From: Streptomyces zinciresistens K42
GTDB taxonomy: Bacteria; Actinomycetota; Actinomycetes; Streptomycetales; Streptomycetaceae
Length of the DNA stretch: 64,000 bases
Direction of reading: 5' to 3'
NCBI RefSeq assembly: GCF_000225525.1
Contig: NZ_AGBF01000008.1
Span: 1 to 64,000, forward strand
In this document: positions 52,047 to 59,770 of the stretch, piece after piece
Layout: each line of letters begins with the position of its first letter
How positions within the stretch are numbered: the first letter of the stretch is position 1
The notes under the pieces: generated by a model
Told to the model about the DNA's origin: nothing
What the model saw: the letters and a program-made list of their open reading frames with translations, nothing else
Databases searched by the model: none
Made by a program: the position numbers and the translations under genes

Positions 52047-52444
52047 CCGTTCCGGCGCCCCCGGCATGCGGAACTGAACACGCGTACTACGAACGGCCAA
52101 TTGCCTGGCGCATAGGCCAATTGGGGCCCTCGGCGGAGGTTATCGACCTTTGGGCGGGGGCAGACGTCGGTGTATGGGCTGGACGCACGACTACAGTGAC
52201 GCAGCACGCAATCGCCGCTCGGCCAATGGGCTGAGCCCCCACCAGCGAGGCAGCACCCCGCAGACGGCGGGCGCCGATCTCCGCGTGGGCATTCCGCGTA
52301 TCCTCCGCCGCCGGGCCCGCTGGGTCTCGGTACGACTGCGCCACCCGCGCGGCTGACGGGCCGCCGGCTCCCCCACCCTCGCCCGCCCCGGCTCGGGGCC
52401 GGTGCCGGGGAAGGTCGAGCCGGTGAACCCTCCCGGTCACGGCA
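52047..52444. other. 400-bp region with GGCCAATT repeats and one possible small ORF
   Basis: GGCCAATT occurs at about 52094 and 52115, the second within a CCAATTGG palindrome, and GGCCAATG at about 52219. It may hold regulatory sites. The only coding candidate is 52174-52356. Confidence 0.4.
52174..52356 (+). CDS. Possible small basic protein
   Basis: A 60-residue frame, MGWTHDYSDAARNRRSANGL, then SPHQRGSTPQTAGADLRVGI and PRILRRRARWVSVRLRHPRG. Most codons end in G or C, as real Streptomyces genes do, and a GGGGGCAG stretch lies 12-18 bp upstream. The composition (Arg-rich, few hydrophobics) is not diagnostic and I recognise no family. It could be a chance frame. Confidence 0.3.
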   Translation: MGWTHDYSDAARNRRSANGLSPHQRGSTPQTAGADLRVGIPRILRRRARWVSVRLRHPRG

Positions 52445-53644
52445 CTACATGGCACAGCTGTCGCTGTCCACCTGCTGGTTGGCGGTACGGCCCTTGGCGA
52501 TGTCCTCGCGGATCTCGTCGGCGGTCAGCGCGTAGCCGGTGTCGGCGTCGTCGAGGGACTTGGCGAACACCACGCCGTAGACCTTGCCCTCGGGCGTGAG
52601 CAGCGGGCCGCCGGAGTTGCCCTGCCGCACGGTCGCGAACAGGGAGTAGACGTCGCGCCGCACGGTGCCGCGGTGGTAGATGTCGGGGCCGTTGGCCGGC
52701 AGGCGCCCGCGCACGCGCGCGGCGCGCACGTCGTACGAGCCGTTCTCCGGGAAGCCCGCGATGATCGCGCCGTCGCCGCTGCGGGCGCCGGTCGCGGTGA
52801 ACCGCAGTACGGGGGCCTGGAGATCGGGCACGTCGAGCACCGCGATGTCGCGCTTCCAGTCGTACAGGACGACCGTCGCGTCGTACCTCCTGCCCTCGCC
52901 GCCTATCTGGACGGTCGGTTCGTCGACGCCGCCGACGACATGCGCGTTGGTCATCACCCGGCGCTGCGCGAAGACGAAGCCCGAGCCCTCCAGCACCTTG
53001 CCGCAACTGGTCGCCGTGCCCACGACCTTGACGATGGACCGCTGCGCGCGGGTGGCGACCGGGCTGCCCGCGAGGGCGGGGTCGGGGGGCTGGACCTCGT
53101 TGATGGGCTCGTTCGAGAACGGGCTGAAGACCTGCGGGAAGCCGTTCTGCGCGAGGACGGAGGAGAAGTCCGCGAACCAGGTGTCCGCCTGGGCCGGCAG
53201 CGCCCGCGCGACACCGAGCAGCACCTTGGAGTTGCGGACCTCCTTGCCGAGCGTCGGCAGCGTCGTGCCCGCGAGGGCCGAGCCGATGAGCCAGGCCACC
53301 AGGAGCATCGCGACGACGTTGACCAGGGCGCCGCCCGTGGCGTCCAGGGCGCGGGCCGGGGACCAGGTGATGTACCGGCGCAGCTTGCTGCCCAGATGGG
53401 TGGTCAGGGCCTGGCCGACGGAGGCGCAGACGATGACGACGACGACCGCGACGACCGCGGCCGTCGTGCTCACCTCGGCGTTGTCGGTGAGGGCGTCCCA
53501 GATGACCGGCAGGAGGTACACCGCGACCAGCCCGCCGCCGAGGAAGCCGATCACCGACAGGATGCCGACGACGAAACCCTGGCGGTAGCCCACGATCGCG
53601 AACCACACGGCGGCGACCAGCAACAGGATGTCCAGCACGTTCAC
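52445..53644 (-). CDS. MarP-like membrane serine protease (CvpA domain + trypsin-like domain)
   Basis: A 399-residue protein. The first 165 residues form four CvpA-type transmembrane helices (VLDILLLVAAVWFAIVGYRQ onward). The rest is an extracytoplasmic chymotrypsin-like protease with the triad His234 (VMTNAHVVGG), Asp266 (WKRDIAVLDV) and Ser344 (VRQGNSGGPLLTPEG). Cysteines at SCGKV and the extreme C-terminus (DSCAM) are placed like the disulfide of Mycobacterium MarP (Rv3671c), which protects the cell against acid and oxidative stress. The gene is alone on its strand, 59 bp from the next gene's stop. GTG 53644 has a modest GAGGC site. Confidence 0.9.
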   Translation of the reverse strand: MNVLDILLLVAAVWFAIVGYRQGFVVGILSVIGFLGGGLVAVYLLPVIWDALTDNAEVSTTAAVVAVVVVIVCASVGQALTTHLGSKLRRYITWSPARALDATGGALVNVVAMLLVAWLIGSALAGTTLPTLGKEVRNSKVLLGVARALPAQADTWFADFSSVLAQNGFPQVFSPFSNEPINEVQPPDPALAGSPVATRAQRSIVKVVGTATSCGKVLEGSGFVFAQRRVMTNAHVVGGVDEPTVQIGGEGRRYDATVVLYDWKRDIAVLDVPDLQAPVLRFTATGARSGDGAIIAGFPENGSYDVRAARVRGRLPANGPDIYHRGTVRRDVYSLFATVRQGNSGGPLLTPEGKVYGVVFAKSLDDADTGYALTADEIREDIAKGRTANQQVDSDSCAM

Positions 53645-53703
53645 CGTGTTCTAGCCTCGCCTCATCACGCTTCGCTCACCGGGGGTGGTTCGTGCACACC
53701 CTG

Positions 53704-54399
53704 TCATGACCGCCAGTCGAGCGGGACCTGCTTCCCCCGGTCCCACGGGCGCTCCCACCCCGAGAAATGCAGCAGACGGTCGATCACACCGGCCGTGAAC
53801 CCCCAGACAAGGGCCGATTCGACCAGGAATGCCGGACCCCGGTGGCCGCTGGGATGGACGGTGGTGGCGCGGTTGTCCGGATTCGTGAGATCCGCCACGG
53901 GGACGGTGAACACGCGTGCCGTCTCGTTCGGATCGACGACGTCGACCGGGCTCGGCTCGCGCCACCAGCCCAGCACCGGTGTCACCACGAAACCGCTCAC
54001 GGGGATGTAGAGCCTGGGCAGCACTCCGAAGAGCTGGACCCCGCTCGGATCGAGCCCGGTCTCCTCCTCGGCCTCGCGCAGGGCGGCCCGCAGCGGCCCG
54101 TCCGCCTGCGGGTCGCCGTCCTCGGCGTCGAGGGCGCCGCCCGGGAACGCGGGCTGCCCGGCGTGCGAGCGCAGCGAACTCGCCCGCTCCATCAACAGCA
54201 GCTCGGGCCCCCGCTCGCCCTCCCCGAAGAGGACCAGGACGGCGGACTGGCGCCCCGCGCCGCTCTCCGGCGGCAGGAAGCGGCTCAGCTGGATCGGCTC
54301 GACCGTCTCGACGACCCGCGCCACCGGCTCCAGCCAGTCCGGCAGCCCGTCCTTGCTCAGTACCACCGGCCCGTCCCGCGTGTCGCTCGCCCGTGTCAT
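53704..54399 (-). CDS. Nudix hydrolase, CoA-pyrophosphatase-like
   Basis: A 231-residue enzyme. A UPF0035-like leader SHAGQPAFPGGALDAEDGDP precedes the Nudix helix LRAALREAEEETGLDPSGVQ, with the catalytic REAEEETGL. The HAGQxxFPGG motif is that of CoA diphosphatases (NudL-like). The spacing between the Gly and the REAEEE core is a few residues longer than usual. Start ATG 54399 was chosen over longer frames because of the GGGGGTGGCG site. It lies between the MarP-like gene and nth, all on the minus strand, an arrangement conserved in actinobacteria. Confidence 0.88.
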   Translation of the reverse strand: MTRASDTRDGPVVLSKDGLPDWLEPVARVVETVEPIQLSRFLPPESGAGRQSAVLVLFGEGERGPELLLMERASSLRSHAGQPAFPGGALDAEDGDPQADGPLRAALREAEEETGLDPSGVQLFGVLPRLYIPVSGFVVTPVLGWWREPSPVDVVDPNETARVFTVPVADLTNPDNRATTVHPSGHRGPAFLVESALVWGFTAGVIDRLLHFSGWERPWDRGKQVPLDWRS

Positions 54400-54532
54400 C
54401 GCCACCCCCGTCGTCCTGCCCCGTCCAACGCCCGGCGGCACCGGGATCGTTCCGAAGGAGCGCTCAAGGCGCCGGGGGTGGTACACCCGCCCGGCGCGCG
54501 CCGGTGTGCCGCGGGACCCCGGGCCGGCCCCG

Positions 54533-55636
54533 TCACCCGGCCCCCAGCGGCGGGGCCGGCTTGCCGCCCGCGTCGAGGTAGGACTGCGGGGGCTTCAGCC
54601 GCTGCCCCGGGAAGCCGCCCTTCTCGTACTTCAGGAGCTTTCGGGCCTTCTCCGGGTCCGTCTCGCCCTCACCGAAGGCCGGGCAGAGCGGCGCGATGGG
54701 ACAGGCGCCGCAGGCGGGCTTGCGCGCGTGGCAGATACGGCGGCCGTGCCAGACCACGTGGTGGGAGAGGTCGGTCCAGTCGCTCTTGGGGAACAGCCCG
54801 GCGATCTCGGCCTCGATCTTGTCGGGGTCGGTCTGCTCGGTCCACTTCCAGCGCCGCACCAGCCGCTGAAAGTGGGTGTCCACGGTGATGCCGGGCCGCC
54901 CGAAGGCGTTGCCCAGGACGACGAAGGCGGTCTTGCGGCCCACGCCCGGCAGCTTGACCAGGTCCTCCAGCCGTCCGGGCACCTCACCGCCGTACTCCTC
55001 GGCCAGGGCCTTGGACAGGCCCATCACCGACTTGGTCTTCGCCCGGAAGAACCCGGTCGGGCGCAGGATCTCCTCGACCGCCTCCGGATCGGCCGCGGCG
55101 AGGTCCTCGGGCGTGGGGTACGCGGCGAACAGCGCCGGTGTCGTCTGGTTGACCCGCAGGTCGGTCGTCTGGGCGGACAGGACCGTGGCGACGAGGAGTT
55201 GGAAGGGGTTGTCGAAATCCAGCTCCGGGTGCGCGTACGGATAGACGCCGGCGAGCTCGCGGTCGATCCTCCGGGCACGGCGCACGAGAGCGGTGCGCGA
55301 CTCGGCCTTCGCGGGCTCGGCGGCGACGCCCTTCACGGCACCGGCGCCCTTCACCGCGGCGGCGGCCTTCTCGGGAACGGCGGCGGGTTTCCCGGCGACG
55401 GCCCTTTTCGCGGTAACGCTTTCCCCGCCGGACGTCTTCTCACCATCGGTGTTCTTGCTGGTCGTCTTCTTCACCGCAGATTTCCCACCATGTGCCGTCA
55501 TCCCACTCGGCGTCACTTTCGCCGCTTTCGCCTTTTTCCTTCCGCCGCCCGGGTTCTGTTCGCCCACAGCGGAATCGCGCCGTGCAACCACCCGCTCAGC
55601 CCCCTTGGCCTGTGCTCTCACCGGCGATTTGGACAC
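54533..55636 (-). CDS. nth: Endonuclease III (base-excision DNA glycosylase/lyase)
   Basis: A 367-residue protein whose C-terminal 250 residues are Nth: FDNPFQLLVATVLSAQTTDL, the helix-hairpin-helix LVKLPGVGRKTAFVVLGNAF with catalytic Lys, and VDTHFQRLVRRW with catalytic Asp. The 4Fe-4S cluster is CHARKPACGACPIAPLC (C-x6-C-x2-C-x5-C). It removes oxidised pyrimidines from DNA. The first about 110 residues are a Lys/Ala/Thr/Gly-rich extension (KKAKAAKVTPSGMTAHGGKS) not found in E. coli Nth, resembling the histone-like tail of TopA and possibly binding DNA. GTG 55636 with TAGGCT six bases before it suggests a leaderless transcript. The start of the extension is uncertain. Confidence 0.93.
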   Translation of the reverse strand: MSKSPVRAQAKGAERVVARRDSAVGEQNPGGGRKKAKAAKVTPSGMTAHGGKSAVKKTTSKNTDGEKTSGGESVTAKRAVAGKPAAVPEKAAAAVKGAGAVKGVAAEPAKAESRTALVRRARRIDRELAGVYPYAHPELDFDNPFQLLVATVLSAQTTDLRVNQTTPALFAAYPTPEDLAAADPEAVEEILRPTGFFRAKTKSVMGLSKALAEEYGGEVPGRLEDLVKLPGVGRKTAFVVLGNAFGRPGITVDTHFQRLVRRWKWTEQTDPDKIEAEIAGLFPKSDWTDLSHHVVWHGRRICHARKPACGACPIAPLCPAFGEGETDPEKARKLLKYEKGGFPGQRLKPPQSYLDAGGKPAPPLGAG

Positions 55637-55642
55637 CCGGCC

Positions 55643-55648
55643 AGCCTA
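55643..55648 (-). promoter_or_regulatory. -10 of a leaderless promoter, nth
   Basis: TAGGCT on the minus strand, six bases before GTG 55636. Confidence 0.5.
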
Positions 55649-55738
55649 AAGCCCGGCACTGACATCCGCCCCGGACCCTGAAGATCAGCCCCCGATTGGA
55701 CCCCTGCCGCTTACCGCGGGACAGGTGTGCGGCATCCT

Positions 55739-55752
55739 TGTGACAGATCACA
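55739..55752 (+). promoter_or_regulatory. CRP-like palindrome upstream of crp
   Basis: TGTGACAGATCACA is a perfect inverted repeat (TGTGA-N4-TCACA), close to the E. coli CRP half-sites but with a 4-bp instead of 6-bp spacer. It lies about 90 bp before the crp start codon. Confidence 0.45.
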
Positions 55753-55840
55753 CTGTTTGGACCGTCCGGCAAGATGGGGAACTCGGACCCCTGGTACGCA
55801 GGGGAAAGATCCCCTGAGCAGGTCGACAAGGAGAGAACTC

Positions 55841-56515
55841 GTGGACGACCCTCTGCGGCGCAATCCGCTCTTCGCGGCTCTCGACGACGAGCAGTCCGCG
55901 GAACTGCGCGCCTCCATGAGTGAGGTGACGCTCGCCCGTGGCGACTCCCTGTTCCACGAGGGAGACCCGGGCGACCGGCTCTATGTCGTCACGGAAGGCA
56001 AGGTGAAGCTGCACCGCACCTCGCCCGACGGCCGGGAGAACATGCTCGCCGTCGTCGGCCCCGGAGAGCTCATCGGCGAGCTCTCCCTCTTCGACCCCGG
56101 CCCGCGCACGGCGACCGCCACCGCGCTGACCGAGGTCAAGCTCCTGGGCCTGGGCCACGGCGACCTCCAGCCCTGGCTCAACGCCCGCCCCGAGGTGGCC
56201 ACCGCGCTCCTGCGCGCCGTCGCCCGCAGGCTGCGCCGCACCAACGACGCGATGTCCGACCTCGTCTTCTCCGACGTCCCCGGCCGCGTGGCCCGCGCCC
56301 TCCTGGACCTCTCGCGCCGCTTCGGCGTGCAGTCCGAGGAGGGCATCCACGTCGTGCACGACCTGACGCAGGAAGAACTCGCCCAGCTGGTCGGCGCGTC
56401 CCGCGAGACGGTCAACAAGGCGCTGGCCGACTTCGCGGGCCGAGGCTGGCTGCGACTGGAGGCGCGCGCGGTGATCCTCCTGGACGTGGAGCGCCTGGCG
56501 AAGCGCTCCCGCTGA
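55841..56515 (+). CDS. crp: Cyclic-nucleotide-responsive regulator Crp
   Basis: A 224-residue CRP/FNR protein. The cyclic-nucleotide domain (residues about 10-125) contains FHEGDPGDRLYVVTEGKVKL and GELIGELSLFDPGPRTATAT, the phosphate-binding-cassette region. A dimer helix follows (ALLRAVARRLRRTNDAMSDL), then a winged helix-turn-helix LTQEELAQLVGASRETVNKA LADFAGRGWL. In S. coelicolor Crp (SCO3571) controls germination and antibiotic synthesis. GTG 55841 follows a strong AAGGAGAG site; the upstream in-frame bases are leader. A palindrome at 55739 may be its own binding site. A terminator hairpin follows at 56531. Confidence 0.95.
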   Translation: MDDPLRRNPLFAALDDEQSAELRASMSEVTLARGDSLFHEGDPGDRLYVVTEGKVKLHRTSPDGRENMLAVVGPGELIGELSLFDPGPRTATATALTEVKLLGLGHGDLQPWLNARPEVATALLRAVARRLRRTNDAMSDLVFSDVPGRVARALLDLSRRFGVQSEEGIHVVHDLTQEELAQLVGASRETVNKALADFAGRGWLRLEARAVILLDVERLAKRSR

Positions 56516-56530
56516 CCCTCCACACCACCA

Positions 56531-56562
56531 CGGGGTCCCGCCTCCCGGCAGACGGGACCCCG
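56531..56562 (+). terminator. Terminator of crp
   Basis: A 10-bp stem CGGGGTCCCG/CGGGACCCCG, arms 56531-56540 and 56553-56562, 16 bp past the stop. Confidence 0.85.
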
Positions 56563-56698
56563 CACGCGTGCCCCGGCCGGAAAGACGCCCACGAACCGGC
56601 GACCGCCCAGGGCCGCCACGTACGACGAGGGCGCCCGCGCCAGAGGGCACGGGCGTTGGCCGCGTACGGCGAGGAGGGGACGTGCGGGGCCCGCCCGC

Positions 56699-56766
56699 GG
56701 CGTCCGGCGTCCGGCGTCCGGCGTCCGGCGTCCGGCGTCCGGCGTCCGGCGTCCGGCGTCCGGCGT
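56699..56766. repeat. Tandem heptamer repeat CGTCCGG
   Basis: About nine perfect 7-bp units without spacers. The unit is not a multiple of three, which argues against a coding role; a likely variable-number locus. Confidence 0.92.
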
Positions 56767-57052
56767 CAAAAGAGGCTGCACTCCCCGACCCGCGGAACCG
56801 CCGGACCGAGGACGGACACCCCCCGGCACAGCCCCACCCCAGAACGCCACCGCAAGCGCGACGCGAGCCCGCGCGTACGCCGCACAGGCGCCGCTGGCAC
56901 CCCGCGCACCCCCGCCAAAGCGGCGCACCCCACGCGAGGACACGCCCCCGAGGCACCGCACGCGCGCGGACACGCGATCACCCGCGCCCCGTCACCCCGC
57001 ACAGGCGCCGCAGGCACCCCGCTCCCCTCTCGAACATCCGCCCGCCACGAGA

Positions 57053-57058
57053 TAGCCT
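57053..57058 (+). promoter_or_regulatory. -10 of a leaderless promoter, Nudix/MBL operon
   Basis: TAGCCT six bases before ATG 57065; no ribosome-binding site. Confidence 0.45.
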
Positions 57059-57064
57059 CCGGCC

Positions 57065-57952
57065 ATGGCGAACGGGCAGTGGTACCCACCGGAGTGGCCG
57101 GACCGCATCCGCGCGCTGGCGGACGGACGTCTCACCCCCGTCGCCCCGAAGCGCGCGGCCACCGTCATGCTGCTCAAGGACTCCGCCCCCACGGGCCACA
57201 CAGCCCCCGCCGGCCCCACCGTTCACATGCTGCGCCGCCGCGCCTCCATGGCCTTCGCGGGCGGCGCGTACGCCTACCCCGGCGGCGGCGTGGACCCCCG
57301 GGACGAACAGCCCGTCCGCTGGGCGGGCCCCACACGCGCGTGGTGGGCGAACCGGCTCGGCGTGGAGGACTCCACCGCCCAGGCCATCGTGTGCGCCGCC
57401 GTCCGCGAGACGTACGAGGAGGCCGGCGTCCTGCTCGCGGGCCCCACGGAGGAAACGGTCGTGGGCGACACCACCGGCGACGACTGGGAGGCGGACCGCG
57501 CCGCCCTGGTCGCCCGCGACGTGTCGTTCGCCGAGTTCCTGGACCGCCGCGGCCTCGCGGTCCGCTCCGACCTCCTGGGCGCCTGGACCCGCTGGATCAC
57601 CCCGGAGTTCGAACCCCGCCGCTACGACACCTGGTTCTTCGTCGCCGCGCTCCCCCGGGGCCAGCGCACCCGCAACGCCTCCACGGAGGCCGACCGCACC
57701 GTCTGGATCCGCCCCGCGGACGCGGCCGTCGCCTACGACAGAGGCGAACTGCTGATGATGCCGCCCACCATCGCGACACTGCGCCAGCTCACCCCGTACG
57801 ACAGCGCGGCCCGTGCACTGGCCGCCGCCCCGGACCGCGACCTCACCCCCGTACTGGCCCAGGCCCGCGTGGAGGGCGGCGAGCTGGTGCTCTCCTGGCC
57901 CGGCCACGACGAGTTCACCAGGCACATCCCGACCGGCGGAACCCCCGCATGA
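57065..57952 (+). CDS. Nudix hydrolase (NUDT19/acyl-CoA-diphosphatase-like)
   Basis: A 295-residue protein: KRAATVMLLKDSAPTGHTAP, then HMLRRRASMAFAGGAYAYPG GGVDPRDEQ and, after an insert of about 40 residues, the Nudix core IVCAAVRETYEEAGVLLAGP. A long insert between the GGGV loop and RETYEEAG is typical of NUDT7/19-type CoA-derivative hydrolases. WITPEFEPRRYDTWFFVAAL follows, a characteristic substrate loop. The substrate is unproven. The apparent leaderless start is ATG 57065. The stop overlaps the start of a 27-codon bridging ORF and then a metallo-beta-lactamase gene, so all three are one translational unit. Confidence 0.87.
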   Translation: MANGQWYPPEWPDRIRALADGRLTPVAPKRAATVMLLKDSAPTGHTAPAGPTVHMLRRRASMAFAGGAYAYPGGGVDPRDEQPVRWAGPTRAWWANRLGVEDSTAQAIVCAAVRETYEEAGVLLAGPTEETVVGDTTGDDWEADRAALVARDVSFAEFLDRRGLAVRSDLLGAWTRWITPEFEPRRYDTWFFVAALPRGQRTRNASTEADRTVWIRPADAAVAYDRGELLMMPPTIATLRQLTPYDSAARALAAAPDRDLTPVLAQARVEGGELVLSWPGHDEFTRHIPTGGTPA

Positions 57953-58032
57953 CCACACCGGGCCCGCCGCCGACCACAGAACCCCCACCGGTACCCGAAC
58001 CCGAACCCGCTCCGGAAGGCCGGCCCGTATGA
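57949..58032 (+). CDS. 27-codon Pro-rich bridging mini-ORF
   Basis: It reads MTTPGPPPTTEPPPVPEPEP then APEGRPV. Its ATG overlaps the Nudix stop (ATGA at 57949-57952) and its TGA overlaps the ATG of the metallo-beta-lactamase gene (ATGA at 58029-58032). Thirteen of 27 residues are Pro, including PPP runs that stall ribosomes without EF-P. A stalling leader that meters translation of the next gene is a reasonable guess; simple coupling is the conservative reading. Confidence 0.45.
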   Translation: MTTPGPPPTTEPPPVPEPEPAPEGRPV

Positions 58033-58859
58033 CGGACGCAGCAGCCCTCCCCGGCCAGCCCCGAGGCGGCGTCCGGACCGGCTCCGCCACCCCCCGCGCC
58101 GTCAACGTCCTCGCGCCCAACCCCTCGGCGATGACCCTGGACGGCACGAACACCTGGATCGTCGCCGAGCCGGACTCGGACCTGGCCGTCGTCGTCGACC
58201 CGGGCCCCCTGGACGACGGCCATCTGCGCGCGGTCGTCGCGACGGCCGAGCGGGCCGGCAAGCGCGTCGCCCTGACCCTGCTCACCCACGGCCACCCGGA
58301 CCACGCCGAGGGCGCCGGGCGCTTCGCCGAACTGACCGGCACACGCGTGCGTGCCCTGGACCCCGCGCTGAGGCTCGGCGGCGAAGGGCTCGCCGCCGGG
58401 GACGTGATCACCGTCGGCGGGCTGGAACTGCGCGTCGTACCGACCCCCGGGCACACCGCCGACTCGCTGTGCTTCCACCTCCCCGCCGACCGGGCCGTCC
58501 TGACCGGCGACACGATCCTGGGCCGCGGTACGACGGTCGTGGCCCACCCCGACGGCCGCCTAGGCGACTACCTGGACTCACTGCGCCGGCTCAGGTCCCT
58601 CGCGGTGGACGACGGCGTGCGCACGGTCCTGCCGGGCCACGGGCCGGTCCTGGAGGACGCGCAGGGCGCGGTCGAGTTCTACCTGGCGCACCGCGCGCAC
58701 CGGCTCGCGCAGGTCGAGACGGCGGTCGAGGACGGCTACGTCACACCGGCCGAGGTGGTCGCGCACGTCTACGCGGACGTGGACCGCTCCCTGTGGCCGG
58801 CGGCCGAACTGTCGGTCCGCGCCCAACTGGACTACCTCCGGGAACACGGCCTCATCTGA
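58029..58859 (+). CDS. Metallo-beta-lactamase-fold hydrolase (LACTB2-like)
   Basis: A 276-residue protein with the zinc-binding motif LLTHGHPDHAEGAGRFAELT (HxHxDH). Further ligands lie in VVPTPGHTADSLCFHL (His), LTGDTILGRGTTVV (Asp) and VLPGHGPVLEDA (His). A C-terminal helical domain (RAHRLAQVETAVEDGYVTPA EVVAHVYADV) is typical of the LACTB2/glyoxalase-II-like group. Human LACTB2 is an endoribonuclease and other members are thioesterases, so the substrate is open. ATG 58029 has a GGAAGG site and overlaps the bridging ORF's stop. It is the last gene of the operon. Confidence 0.88.
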   Translation: MTDAAALPGQPRGGVRTGSATPRAVNVLAPNPSAMTLDGTNTWIVAEPDSDLAVVVDPGPLDDGHLRAVVATAERAGKRVALTLLTHGHPDHAEGAGRFAELTGTRVRALDPALRLGGEGLAAGDVITVGGLELRVVPTPGHTADSLCFHLPADRAVLTGDTILGRGTTVVAHPDGRLGDYLDSLRRLRSLAVDDGVRTVLPGHGPVLEDAQGAVEFYLAHRAHRLAQVETAVEDGYVTPAEVVAHVYADVDRSLWPAAELSVRAQLDYLREHGLI

Positions 58860-59038
58860 CGGGCCCACCGCACCGCGCACCCCGCGGCGGACCGGCCCGC
58901 CCCGTAGCCCCCCGCGCGACGGACCGGCCCCACCGCACCGCGCGAGCCACCCGCGCGACGGACCGGTCCGCCAGGGACCCGCACGCGCCTGCACACGCAC
59001 ACGCGCCCGTAACGGGCCCGGACCGGTCGCACCCGGGC

Positions 59039-59506
59039 CTACGCGCCCGTCAGCTCCACCTGCACCTCGACCTCGACCGGCGCGTCCAGGGGCAGCACGG
59101 CCACGCCCACCGCGCTGCGCGCGTGCACGCCCTTGTCGCCCAGGACCTCGACGAAGAGCTCGCTCGCGCCGTTGATGACGCCCGGCTGACCGGTGAAGTC
59201 CGACGCCGAGGCCACGAACCCGGTGACCTTCACCACGCGCGCGACGCGGTCCAGGTCACCGGCGACCGACTGCACGGCGGCGAGGGCGTTCAGGGCGCAG
59301 ATCCGGGCCAGATCCTTGGCCTCCTCGGCGGTGACCTCCGCGCCCACCTTGCCGGTGACCGGCAGCTTGCCCTCCACCATCGGCAGCTGGCCAGCGGTGT
59401 ACACGTACACGCCGGACTGGACCGCGGGCTGGTAGGCGGCCAGCGGAGGGACGACCTCCGGCAGCGTCAGCCCCAGCTCCGCGAGCCTCTCCCCGACCGC
59501 GCTCAC
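59039..59506 (-). CDS. RidA (YjgF/UK114)-family protein
   Basis: A 155-residue protein, MSAVGERLAELGLTLPEVVP, with PPLAAYQPAVQSGVYVYTAG QLP and the C-terminal AVGVAVLPLDAPVEVEVQVE. In RidA enzymes a conserved Arg in a late RSAVxV motif binds the imine/enamine carboxylate; here the motif is HARSAVGVAVLP, with Arg kept. Trimeric RidA proteins detoxify reactive 2-aminoacrylate-type imines. This longer subgroup has an N-terminal extension. GTG 59506 overlaps the TGA of the DUF4177 gene (GTGA), so the two are co-translated from a leaderless transcript. Confidence 0.88.
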   Translation of the reverse strand: MSAVGERLAELGLTLPEVVPPLAAYQPAVQSGVYVYTAGQLPMVEGKLPVTGKVGAEVTAEEAKDLARICALNALAAVQSVAGDLDRVARVVKVTGFVASASDFTGQPGVINGASELFVEVLGDKGVHARSAVGVAVLPLDAPVEVEVQVELTGA

Positions 59507-59664
59507 GCCTGCTTCTCCCGCTTCAGGTAGGCCACGAGCTGCTCGGGGTTGTTCGGGCCGGGCACGACCTGGACCAGCTCCCAGCCGTCCTCGCCCCAGG
59601 TGTCCAGAATCTGCTTCGTGGCGTGGACGAGCAGGGGGACGGTTGCGTATTCCCATTTGGTCAT
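59503..59664 (-). CDS. Small DUF4177-family protein
   Basis: A 53-residue protein, MTKWEYATVPLLVHATKQIL, then DTWGEDGWELVQVVPGPNNP EQLVAYLKREKQA. The KWEY...GWELVQVVPG pattern is that of DUF4177, tiny cytoplasmic proteins of unknown role. It is the first gene of a two-gene operon with RidA. ATG 59664 with TAAAGT seven bases before it points to a leaderless transcript. The divergent ArsA-like gene starts 107 bp away with its own leaderless promoter. Confidence 0.85.
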   Translation of the reverse strand: MTKWEYATVPLLVHATKQILDTWGEDGWELVQVVPGPNNPEQLVAYLKREKQA

Positions 59665-59671
59665 GCGGCCG

Positions 59672-59677
59672 ACTTTA
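59672..59677 (-). promoter_or_regulatory. -10 of a leaderless promoter, DUF4177-ridA operon
   Basis: TAAAGT on the minus strand, seven bases before ATG 59664. Confidence 0.4.
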
Positions 59678-59718
59678 TCCGCTGCCCGGAAGGGCCGACG
59701 CGGCCGATCGCGGTCAGG

Positions 59719-59727
59719 TTGTCCACA
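59719..59727 (+). promoter_or_regulatory. DnaA-box sequence between DUF4177 and ArsA-like genes
   Basis: TTGTCCACA, an exact Streptomyces DnaA box, lies between the two divergent leaderless promoters. A single box may be chance or a weak DnaA target. Confidence 0.4.
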
Positions 59728-59757
59728 GGCTGCCGCGTAGCCCGGCCGCCGACTGGT

Positions 59758-59763
59758 TAGGCT
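59758..59763 (+). promoter_or_regulatory. -10 of a leaderless promoter, first ArsA-like gene
   Basis: TAGGCT seven bases before GTG 59771 with no Shine-Dalgarno sequence. Confidence 0.55.
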
Positions 59764-59770
59764 CGAAGAC

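Larger units (their letters stand above)
56563..57064. other. 500-bp intergenic region with heptamer repeat
   Basis: No gene supported. It holds the CGTCCGG tandem repeat (56699-56766), imperfect GGCGCCGCTGGCACCCCGC-like duplications (about 56888 and 57006), and the leaderless promoter at 57053. Confidence 0.5.
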
